Source of the DNA: M30B66 sp040882555
GTDB lineage: Bacteria > Bacteroidota > Bacteroidia > M30B66
Reading direction: 5' to 3'
Length of the DNA stretch: 24,236 bases
Assembly (NCBI GenBank): GCA_040882555.1
Contig: JBBEBC010000086.1
Location: 1-24,236, forward strand
The notes under the pieces were generated by a model. That model was not told where the DNA came from. It worked only from the letters and a program-made list of their open reading frames with translations, and ran no database searches. Below are positions 7,374 through 14,414 of the stretch, one piece after another. Positions within the stretch are counted from its first letter, which is position 1; each line of letters begins with the position of its first letter. Position numbers and translations under genes: made by a program.

Positions 7374-9095
7374 TTACCTGATTCCTCCCATCATGGTAAG
7401 CATCTTTTTACTTAAAAAGAACAGGATGACTGAGGCAACTCCTGCCATCACAACGAATAGCATAAAGAAATCATATAAAGTGAGAATTTCAAAGCCTGCA
7501 AAGAACTTAGGATTCTTAACCAAGTTACTTTCTACAACTTTCTTCACTTCCTCTTTCACTGCCTCGTCTTTAATATCTTTAACCATCACCTTTTCCATTG
7601 GGATGACCTTCTGATTATCAACAACTTGAGCATCTTCAATTTTATATGCATCAGGAAGAAGTGTAATCGCATTTTCCTTTTCAAGATCTTGAATTGTAGC
7701 AATAGCAACAACAGGTTCAGGATAAAGTGCGCTTAGTGTTCCTGCGAACTTATTTGCAGCTGATGTTGAGAGGAACCAAACTCCCATTAAGAGGGAAGCA
7801 AATTTTGCTGGAGCAAGTTTATTCACCATAGAAAGTCCAATTGGCGAAAGGCAAAGCTCGCCAAGGGTGTGAATAGTATAAAGACTCACCAACCAGATCA
7901 TGCTCACTTTAACACCTGGTTGAAGACCCTGAACTCCAAAAGCAATAACGAGGTATCCTACTGCAAGTAGGAAAAGACCTAAAGCCTGTTTGAATGGTGA
8001 TGCAGGCTCCATTTTACGTTTACCAAGAAAGCCCCAAATCCAAACGAAAATTGGAGCAAAAATGACAATAGCTAAAGCATTGATACTTTGGAAGTAAGAT
8101 GCTGGGACAGTATATCCTAGTACATTTCGGTTTGTTTGTTCTTCGGCGAAATAAGTTAAGGAAGCACCGGCTTGCTCAAAAGCTGCCCAGAAAAATATAA
8201 CGAAAAATGCAATGATGTAAATTACCCAAATACGAGAACGTTCAACTTGTGTTAAGGATGGGTCAGAAATAATATATCCAGGAGCTGAGATAGTGAGTGA
8301 GAAAATAAAACAACCAATCAAGTCAACCTCAAGAACAAAGTAGAGCAGTGCAAAAAGAACCGCGAAAACACCAACCCACAAAGCAGTTACAGATGCACTA
8401 ACTTTTACTTCTGGCTGATCTGAAGGAACAGTTCTTTCCTGATTAGGTTTTTCACCAATCTGGACACCTTCCGGGGTTACAACATATTTGTTTTTAAGAG
8501 TAATAAATAGAACCAGACTTATGCACATCCCGACGCATGCAGCGAGGAAACCCCATCTAAAATCGGCAGCATTTCCTGTATCACCAAGATAACCACAAAT
8601 CAATGGTGCTATAAAGGCTCCGAGGTTAATTCCCATATAAAATATGGTGAAAGCTGAATCGACTCTTGCATCTCCTGCGGGATAAAGCTGACCCACCATT
8701 GTTGAAATATTTGGCTTAAAGAAACCGTTACCAAAAATCAGGAAAGCAAGACCTACATACATTAACATGCTTGCCAAACCAACTTCCTGAAAAAACGTTC
8801 CGGCAAAAAACATAAATAGCTGTCCAATTGCCATCAGTATTCCGCCAATAATAATTGATTTTCTATTTCCCCAGAATCGGTCTGCCATATACCCTCCGAT
8901 AAGTGGAGTTAAGTAAACTAGGCCAGTATAGCTCCCATAAATTTGAGACCCTAACTCTTTGTCAAAAAGAAGTGCCTTTGTCATGAAAAGGACAAATAAT
9001 GCACGCATACCGTAGTAGGAAAAGCGCTCCCACATTTCTGTTACGAACAAAAGATAGAGTCCTTTAGGATGTCCGCTTGTAGCTGTTTCGCTCAT
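7374..9095 (-). CDS. POT/PTR-family proton-coupled oligopeptide transporter
   Basis: Inner-membrane major-facilitator protein of 573 residues that imports di- and tripeptides with protons. Family hallmarks are EMWERFSYYG (the ExxER proton-coupling motif at 20-24), the PTR2 signature GGYMADRFWGNRK at 67-79, and FYMGINLGAF at 152-161 (second PTR2 signature). Hydrophobic helices fill most of the rest. Residues about 459-535, between the last two helices (about 434-456 and 539-561), form a long charged insert (KEEVKK, KVMVKDIKDE) that should face the periplasm if the topology is standard. This is not the usual position for a large POT loop. The gene stands alone: terminator behind it, promoter facing the HisF-like gene. 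DtpT-like; exact substrate preference cannot be told. Confidence 0.94.
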   Translation of the reverse strand: MSETATSGHPKGLYLLFVTEMWERFSYYGMRALFVLFMTKALLFDKELGSQIYGSYTGLVYLTPLIGGYMADRFWGNRKSIIIGGILMAIGQLFMFFAGTFFQEVGLASMLMYVGLAFLIFGNGFFKPNISTMVGQLYPAGDARVDSAFTIFYMGINLGAFIAPLICGYLGDTGNAADFRWGFLAACVGMCISLVLFITLKNKYVVTPEGVQIGEKPNQERTVPSDQPEVKVSASVTALWVGVFAVLFALLYFVLEVDLIGCFIFSLTISAPGYIISDPSLTQVERSRIWVIYIIAFFVIFFWAAFEQAGASLTYFAEEQTNRNVLGYTVPASYFQSINALAIVIFAPIFVWIWGFLGKRKMEPASPFKQALGLFLLAVGYLVIAFGVQGLQPGVKVSMIWLVSLYTIHTLGELCLSPIGLSMVNKLAPAKFASLLMGVWFLSTSAANKFAGTLSALYPEPVVAIATIQDLEKENAITLLPDAYKIEDAQVVDNQKVIPMEKVMVKDIKDEAVKEEVKKVVESNLVKNPKFFAGFEILTLYDFFMLFVVMAGVASVILFFLSKKMLTMMGGIR

Positions 9096-9136
9096 AAATA
9101 GTGCTTGAATGAATAGGTTTTAAAAAAAGACAAATG

Positions 9137-9163
9137 CGAATGTACGGTTTCTTCATTCTAAAA
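9137..9163 (-). promoter_or_regulatory. Candidate promoter of the peptide transporter
   Basis: On the minus strand TTTTA (9163-9159), then 14 bases, then TACATTCG (9144-9137), one mismatch to TAnnTTTG. A TTG at 9166-9164 directly precedes the T-rich box. It predicts an untranslated leader of roughly 35-40 bases before the ATG at 9095. Confidence 0.5.
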
Positions 9164-9187
9164 CAAGAGGCTCTTTTATCATATCTA

Positions 9188-9214
9188 TTTTCGAACTTAA
9201 TTAGATTAAATTTG
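9188..9214 (+). promoter_or_regulatory. Candidate promoter of the HisF-like gene
   Basis: TTTTC at 9188-9192, 14 bases, then TAAATTTG at 9207-9214, an exact TAnnTTTG box. Only seven bases separate the box from the ATG at 9222, so the transcript would have almost no leader. The geometry is identical to that before the GGGP-synthase gene. Confidence 0.65.
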
Positions 9215-9221
9215 CCTTCGC

Positions 9222-10046
9222 ATGGAATTAGGAAAAAGGATTATCCCCAGCTTATATACTTCAGATGGGCAGTTCGCCCAAACGGAGACTCGTCAGCATG
9301 TTCTCGACTATAATGAAGCGATGAGCAGAGCTATAAAGTTTGAAGCTCAAGGCGCCGAGGAACTCATTATTATGGATGTGACAACCATCGCGGAGAAAAG
9401 AAGAAATTTAACCCGTTTCTTAAAGGATGCGGTTAAAACTTTGAAAATTCCAATCACCTTTGGTGGAGGCATTCACTCCTTCAGCGATGTTGAAGATATG
9501 TTGAAGTTGGGAATTACAAAGATCTATGTTAATTCAGCAGCTGTTAGAAACCCCGCCTTAATTAATAAAATAACGAGCACCTATGGAAGCGGGGCTATGA
9601 TGGTGGGTGTAGACACCCGAAAAGCTTTTAATGCCTGGAAAGTATATCTAAACGGGGGAAAGTCGAGGACTGAAATAGACTTATTAAACTGGATTGAAAT
9701 GATTCAGGTAAGGGGTGCAGGAGAGATACTAGTTTCAACTATTGCAAGAACGCCTGGTGATAAAGATTCGGTAGAAGATATTTTACGCACTGTTAAGTCT
9801 ATTTCGAAAATACCCTTGTTGGCTTCTGTTGGGGCAAAGACTGAAGAAGACTTTCTAGAGACTTTTCAAAACACGAATGTAGACGGTATTGTTTCGGGTC
9901 ACTTTTTTCTTGAAGAAGCGCATACATTTTCTTCACTTAAGAACTCCCTAAAAAATTCAGGTATAGATTTCCTTACATTTAAAAATGAACATCTATCAGA
10001 AGAAGGCAACTTGCCTCAAGAAGAAGAGGAACAAGACGATTATTAA
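9222..10046 (+). CDS. HisF-like TIM-barrel protein with degenerate active site
   Basis: A 274-residue paralogue of imidazole glycerol phosphate synthase cyclase subunit HisF. Barrel landmarks align along its length: LGKRIIPSLYTSDGQ, EELIIMDVTTIAEKRR, ITFGGGIHSFSD, VNSAAVRNP, MMVGVDTRKAF, RGAGEILVSTIAR and LLASVGAKTEEDF. The first catalytic Asp of HisF (Asp11 of the Thermotoga enzyme, in LDVKDG) is Tyr12 here. The DRDG loop after strand 6 reads ARTPG, and the SGG phosphate loop reads SVG. Only the second catalytic Asp (D131) remains. A strongly acidic tail (EEEEQDDY) is extra. It stands alone, without HisH or other his genes, so I do not name it hisF. It may act on another substrate, for example in surface-sugar amidination, or be a non-catalytic binder; neither is shown. 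Divergent from the transporter gene. Confidence 0.85.
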   Translation: MELGKRIIPSLYTSDGQFAQTETRQHVLDYNEAMSRAIKFEAQGAEELIIMDVTTIAEKRRNLTRFLKDAVKTLKIPITFGGGIHSFSDVEDMLKLGITKIYVNSAAVRNPALINKITSTYGSGAMMVGVDTRKAFNAWKVYLNGGKSRTEIDLLNWIEMIQVRGAGEILVSTIARTPGDKDSVEDILRTVKSISKIPLLASVGAKTEEDFLETFQNTNVDGIVSGHFFLEEAHTFSSLKNSLKNSGIDFLTFKNEHLSEEGNLPQEEEEQDDY

Positions 10047-10069
10047 ATCAATTCGTTAAATCATCTCTG

Positions 10070-13000
10070 CTATCGCAGGACAGTCACTTCTCCTCGGTAA
10101 GTGTAAGGCAAACCAAATTTATCTTTCAATTCGATGGTGTAGATATAAACTCCACCTGCCACTTTTTCGTCAGACAATCGAGTTTTACCATCCCAACCAT
10201 TATCCGCATCAAAAGATTGATAAAGTAGCTGACCCCAGCGGTTGAAGACCTGCATTGAAAAATCTGTAAATTCTTCACCATATACCTTAAACAAATCATT
10301 TAATCCATCCTCGTTTGGCGTAAATGCTGCAGGAATATAGACCTTAAATCCTAAATCAACCCTAACTTCAATGCTTGTTGTATCTGTACAACCTTTTGAG
10401 TTGCTTAGGATTTGAGTAACATTATATGTTCCTGTATCAGGATAAGTGTATACATGATTGAAGCTAAAAATTGTATCTCCGTTACCCATAGAATAACTGC
10501 ACTCATCAGCAAAAAGAGATAGATCATTCAAGGCAATTTCAGGGTCAACAATAGTTGTATAAACCGGTTTAGCTTCAAATCGGGCTAAAGGTGTTTTATT
10601 GATTGTAATCATGTTAGGAATAGAGTATCCCGTTGTACAGCCATTCACACCATTTACTATTAATTCAACCTCATAATTTCCGGCACTTGAATAAAGAACT
10701 TTAGGGTGAGTTGTTGTTGAGCTAGTGCCATTTCCAAAGCTCCATTGGTAATCCATCAAATCTCCTTGGTTTTCGGAAAGGTTTTCAAACTGAATCAATG
10801 CTGGTTCGCACGCAGTAATAGTATTTGCAACGAAGTTGGATACCGGCATTTTATCGACCATAACTGGAGCGATAAAAGTATTACTAGCGCAACCCTGATC
10901 AATAACAACAAGTCTTACAAGTTGAAGTCCGGTTGAGGAGAAGGTAACATCAGTAGGTCCTCTTAAAGCTGAGGAATCAGGCACACCCCAAGGACCAAAA
11001 TCCCAAACAAATCTTGGGTCAATTGATTCCCATATTCCATCAGCATAAAAGTCGAATGAATGCCCTTCGAAGCACTGGGAGTTCGGAGCTACAAAGCTTG
11101 CCACAGGTTGAGGCAAGACCTCAACAATAACATCATCTGTATTGGAACAACCACCAGCAGTAACTGTAAGAATATAAGTTAACTCATCTGTCTGGCCACC
11201 AATATTTCCTACACTAACTGTTGGATTGGAGATACTTGAAAAGTTAAGGCTATCGGACGGAAACCAGGCGTAAGAATACCCCGGAACCGGAGGGGCACCC
11301 AATTGTCCATCTTGAAGAGAACAAACTTGAATATCTAAGCCAGCATCTGCAACTGGAATAGGATTGATTAGAATTGATGAAGTACTTGTTGCAGTTGTGC
11401 AGGCTCCAATGACAAGGTAAACTGAATAATCACCTTCATTTAACTCTGCCGTATTAGCTATTTCTCCCTGAGCATTATTGCTAGAAAAAGCATCTGGACC
11501 ATTCCAAAAATACTGAGCTCCATTAACCTGAGGAGTTGAAAAAGTTAAATTACTTCCTTCACAAACAGGAGAATTGGTTGTTACTGGAGGCAGGAACGAT
11601 GCATCAATTACTTGAACATTTATAGGTGTAGCAGGACTAGTGCAACCATTAACTGTTACTTCTAAAGAATAGGAACCCGAATTTGCTAGTAACATAGCTG
11701 GGCGAGTAGGATTTTGTTGAGTGGAAGTCCAGCTTTGTGGGCCTGACCAAAGGTAACTATCGGCATTTGCTGTTGTAGATAAATCTAAATCAAAGCCTGC
11801 GCACACAGGAGAGTTTGCTAAAATAACTGGAGCATCAGGTGTATCATTAACAACAACTTGAGCACTACCAGAAGCATTTGCATCACAGCCATTTAAGGTG
11901 GCGGTAGCAGCAAATATTCCCGCGTCAGCGAGACTTGCGGATGCAATTGTAACTACTGCACCGTTTGTAGAAAAATTATTTGGACCAGTCCAGCTAACAA
12001 TTGAATTTGCTGGAGCTACAACTGCTGTCAAATTGATGGGCAAGCCTTCACATACAGGAGAGTTGGTATTGATTACTGGAACACTTGGACGTGGCTTCAC
12101 TGTCATTGTAACAGAGGCAGGCTCACTGTTACAGCCTGTTAAACCGGCATAAACTTGATAAACGCCGTCATTTAGAACAGTTGCATTAGGTATTTGAATA
12201 CTATTAACTGCGTTTGCGGTGAACCCATTTGGACCAGTCCAAAATAGTTCAGCTCCAGCAGTGGCAGTTGAAGCACTTAGATTAATTGTTTCATCCTCAC
12301 AGATTGGATCTACCGGCAAATTTAAAACAGGCACATCAGGCGTAGTTCCAACAGGTACAGTAATATTTGCTGTTGCTTCTGTTCCACAAAAATCGGTTGC
12401 AGTTAAAACGTACGTGGTGGTCACAAATGGATTCACATCTGCTGAAGTGGCAGTTCCTAGTGCATCTGACCAAGAGTAGGTATATCCTGGGACTCCGCCA
12501 GAGGCTGAACCTGAAACTGTAACTGGCCCTTGACCTCCGCACAATGATGGTGCTGGATCAGAACTAACAATTAGTGCAGGTGGTTCAGTGATATAAATTA
12601 AGGTGGAAATTGTTCCGCAAACTGTTTCGTAGTTAAGTTCAACTGTTTCGATGCCTTCAGTGATGCCATCAGTGATGCCTACGATATCTAAGGTAACAGT
12701 GGTTTGCCCAGCAGGTATAGTAACTGAACCTGGAACTTGCTCATAATCTACTCCGTTTACGGCTGTACCAGTTAAGGTAAAAGGAAAGATGTAATCAAAA
12801 GGTTCTGGGTCTTGTCTTGAAAAGATTAGTGTTGCAGGCGCACAGCCCTCATAAGTGACAGAATCGCCGTTGAGAGTAGTCTGAGAAATTGATATTGGAG
12901 CAGCTCCAAAGGAATTAGCTTCAAGAAAAACAGCAGAATCTAAAGCTGAATCGCAACCGTCGGCAATTATTAATCTCAACGTATATGTTTCGCATGCCGT

Positions 13001-13717
13001 AACATCTGCAACAGCAGTCATCACGTTTGTGTAACCGCCATAACTTAAATCGGCTGGACCGTTAGGATTAAAATAATTTGAATTTGTTAGAATACACGGA
13101 TCGCTGCTAATGTCTCCAGCACTTCCAATATTCCCTGAATTAATTGTACTTATCGTAATTGGATCTCCCGTACCAGGAACAACGGCAAGGTTTTGCTCTC
13201 CAACTATTCCAGGTCCACTAATCAAAAATGCAAAGGCATCGTTGTATTCTGAACAGACATAAGTAGGATACTCGCTAGAAGCGAAAATATACCTAAAACT
13301 CACAGGAGTGGATTGAGGAACAAAATCAAACTGGAGTATTAAACCATCATTAGTTGCGCCAGGAGTAAAGCAATTATTAACAAATCCTGCTAGTTCGGGA
13401 ATATTCGTGAGTCCATTTTCAAGGAAACCAAATCCAAAATCATTCACGTCTGCTGCAGTAGCTAAACCAGTTGAAAGAATGATTCCATTGGAAAAACCAA
13501 GATTATTACTAGCTCCTGAGAAATATCCTATTGCTTGTCCATCTCCCTGAAACTGGACGTTACCAAAGGAAACTCCCAATCCGACTAAATTATTTATATA
13601 TTCTTGGTTGGTTAGACTTGTATCTACATCAAACTGAGCATTTACAGTACTTGTAAACGATAGAGTTGAAAGAATAGAAATGAAGAAATACTTTATGTTT
13701 CGTAGATTTGTTGCCAT
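10070..13717 (-). CDS. Giant T9SS-exported surface protein B: choice-of-anchor L head, Calx-beta-like, Ig array, type B sorting domain
   Basis: A 1215-residue secreted protein from the ATG at 13717; an upstream TTG at 13723 lies inside the likely -7 box and is rejected. The signal peptide ends at about residue 28 (SFTSTVNAQ). Residues 30-270 form a choice-of-anchor L head with SNGIILSTG, LQFDFVPQS, FRYIFASSEY and CSEYNDAFAF. A Calx-beta-like domain (about 275-375: GTAVNGVDYEQVPG and PAGQTTVTL) follows, then a SprB-type repeat (YTYSWSD...DFCGT), four SPVC...WTGPN Ig-like units (about 459-786) and PKD domains. The final 94 residues are a type B sorting domain (AFTPNEDGLNDLF, VFNRWGQLLY, GGVYIYTI, ending VTVLR). 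Function is probably surface attachment or matrix; ligand unknown. It converges on the HisF-like gene with a 23-bp gap and no visible terminator. Confidence 0.93.
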   Translation of the reverse strand: MATNLRNIKYFFISILSTLSFTSTVNAQFDVDTSLTNQEYINNLVGLGVSFGNVQFQGDGQAIGYFSGASNNLGFSNGIILSTGLATAADVNDFGFGFLENGLTNIPELAGFVNNCFTPGATNDGLILQFDFVPQSTPVSFRYIFASSEYPTYVCSEYNDAFAFLISGPGIVGEQNLAVVPGTGDPITISTINSGNIGSAGDISSDPCILTNSNYFNPNGPADLSYGGYTNVMTAVADVTACETYTLRLIIADGCDSALDSAVFLEANSFGAAPISISQTTLNGDSVTYEGCAPATLIFSRQDPEPFDYIFPFTLTGTAVNGVDYEQVPGSVTIPAGQTTVTLDIVGITDGITEGIETVELNYETVCGTISTLIYITEPPALIVSSDPAPSLCGGQGPVTVSGSASGGVPGYTYSWSDALGTATSADVNPFVTTTYVLTATDFCGTEATANITVPVGTTPDVPVLNLPVDPICEDETINLSASTATAGAELFWTGPNGFTANAVNSIQIPNATVLNDGVYQVYAGLTGCNSEPASVTMTVKPRPSVPVINTNSPVCEGLPINLTAVVAPANSIVSWTGPNNFSTNGAVVTIASASLADAGIFAATATLNGCDANASGSAQVVVNDTPDAPVILANSPVCAGFDLDLSTTANADSYLWSGPQSWTSTQQNPTRPAMLLANSGSYSLEVTVNGCTSPATPINVQVIDASFLPPVTTNSPVCEGSNLTFSTPQVNGAQYFWNGPDAFSSNNAQGEIANTAELNEGDYSVYLVIGACTTATSTSSILINPIPVADAGLDIQVCSLQDGQLGAPPVPGYSYAWFPSDSLNFSSISNPTVSVGNIGGQTDELTYILTVTAGGCSNTDDVIVEVLPQPVASFVAPNSQCFEGHSFDFYADGIWESIDPRFVWDFGPWGVPDSSALRGPTDVTFSSTGLQLVRLVVIDQGCASNTFIAPVMVDKMPVSNFVANTITACEPALIQFENLSENQGDLMDYQWSFGNGTSSTTTHPKVLYSSAGNYEVELIVNGVNGCTTGYSIPNMITINKTPLARFEAKPVYTTIVDPEIALNDLSLFADECSYSMGNGDTIFSFNHVYTYPDTGTYNVTQILSNSKGCTDTTSIEVRVDLGFKVYIPAAFTPNEDGLNDLFKVYGEEFTDFSMQVFNRWGQLLYQSFDADNGWDGKTRLSDEKVAGGVYIYTIELKDKFGLPYTYRGEVTVLR
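11360..12343 (-). repeat. Ig/PKD-like repeat array in protein B (four units)
   Basis: Four units of 80-84 residues with the plan SPVCEG..., NLT/DLS-like strand, YxWxGP, S/D-G-x-Y, closing Cys (present in each), then a Pro-rich joint such as RPSVPV or TPDAPV. Two Cys per unit suggest one disulfide each. They match the array in protein A but differ from the ten-unit array at the equivalent place in protein C. Confidence 0.75.
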
Positions 13718-13720
13718 GAG

Positions 13721-13747
13721 CAAATCAAAATTTATTGTAGGTAAAAA
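13721..13747 (-). promoter_or_regulatory. Candidate promoter of surface protein B
   Basis: On the minus strand TTTTT (13747-13743), 14 bases, then TTGATTTG (13728-13721), one mismatch to TAnnTTTG. The box ends three bases before the ATG at 13717. The same spacing occurs at the transporter, HisF-like and GGGP-synthase genes. Confidence 0.5.
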
Positions 13748-13759
13748 TAGTCAAAATCG

Positions 13760-13772
13760 TAGTGTTACACTA
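13760..13772. promoter_or_regulatory. 13-bp palindrome in the divergent B / phosphopantetheinyl-transferase promoter region
   Basis: TAGTGT-T-ACACTA, a perfect 6+1+6 inverted repeat, lies 13 bases beyond the T-rich box of gene B and 18 bases before the GTG of the phosphopantetheinyl transferase. The position fits an operator acting on either gene, but an inverted repeat this short in AT-rich DNA can arise by chance. No TAnnTTTG box is visible for the transferase. Confidence 0.25.
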
Positions 13773-13790
13773 ATAGTCCACTAAGATAAC

Positions 13791-14414
13791 GTGATTAATT
13801 ATCTAGCTAAACAGAGATTAGAGAAAGTCTTACGCATTCAAAGAGATGAGTGCGTCATTAATGGTATAGATATTTCTGACTTAAAGCCATTGATAAAAGG
13901 AGAAAACTTCTCTCAACAAATTAGCAAGGAATGTTTTTCTGAGCTCGCAGATTTTGGATTTGGTATATACTATGATGAGTTCGGGAAACCTTGGCCTGTA
14001 GGTAGAGAAGGAAACGTATCTATTAGCCACACCAAACAGTGGCTGTTTATTTCTTACTCGCAAAAGAATGCTCAAGGTCTAGATATTGAACACACCAGAA
14101 CTCAATTAAATAGTATTGCTCCAAGGATTCTCCATCAGCAAGAGTTAGCCATTCTTGAGAAAGCTTCCAATCGACAATCTGCATTGCAAATATTTTGGGG
14201 TGCAAAAGAATCGCTTTATAAAGCCTTCGGCCGAAAGCAACTTCAATTTGCCAAACATATCAGAATTGATTCATTCAGTGCTGATACCCCAGGAGTTTTT
14301 ACTGGCTCTTTAATCCTCCCGGAAGGGAGAAGAAACTTTGAACTTGAATGGCTTAAACCAGATGAAGATTCATGGTTAGTTTTTGTAAGGAATGAGCTTA
14401 CCTCACCAGTGTAA
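13791..14414 (+). CDS. 4'-phosphopantetheinyl transferase, Sfp/AcpT superfamily
   Basis: Transfers the phosphopantetheine arm of coenzyme A to a serine of acyl- or peptidyl-carrier proteins; cytoplasmic, Mg-dependent. The 207 residues show the motifs in order: GKPW at 65-68, VSISHTKQW at 76-84, GLDIEH at 96-101 with metal ligands D98 and E100, and WGAKESLYKAFG at 136-147 with K139 and E140. The start is a GTG at 13791, the only start before these motifs giving a full-length N-terminus. No carrier protein, polyketide or peptide synthetase gene is in the window, so it may be the general enzyme for fatty-acid ACP or serve a pathway elsewhere. Its 3' end overlaps the convergent protein C gene by 17 bp. 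Confidence 0.92.
   Translation: MINYLAKQRLEKVLRIQRDECVINGIDISDLKPLIKGENFSQQISKECFSELADFGFGIYYDEFGKPWPVGREGNVSISHTKQWLFISYSQKNAQGLDIEHTRTQLNSIAPRILHQQELAILEKASNRQSALQIFWGAKESLYKAFGRKQLQFAKHIRIDSFSADTPGVFTGSLILPEGRRNFELEWLKPDEDSWLVFVRNELTSPV

Noticed and set aside
9222..10046. Naming the HisF-like gene hisF
   Set aside because: The Asp11 position, the DRDG loop and the SGG loop are altered and no other his gene is nearby.
11981..12241. Inverted repeat TGGACCAGTCCA occurring twice (11981-11992 and 12230-12241)
   Set aside because: It is the coding sequence for the repeated W-T-G-P-N motif of protein B read on the other strand; the symmetry follows from the codons used.
10745..12542. Several short open frames on both strands within the large surface-protein genes
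   Set aside because: They lie in other frames of clear coding genes, have low-complexity translations and no independent start signals.
14356..14377. Hairpin AACCA/TGGTT followed by a T tract, resembling a terminator
   Set aside because: It lies inside the phosphopantetheinyl transferase reading frame before its stop; the stem is short and bulged, and on the minus strand (for protein C) it has no good T tract.
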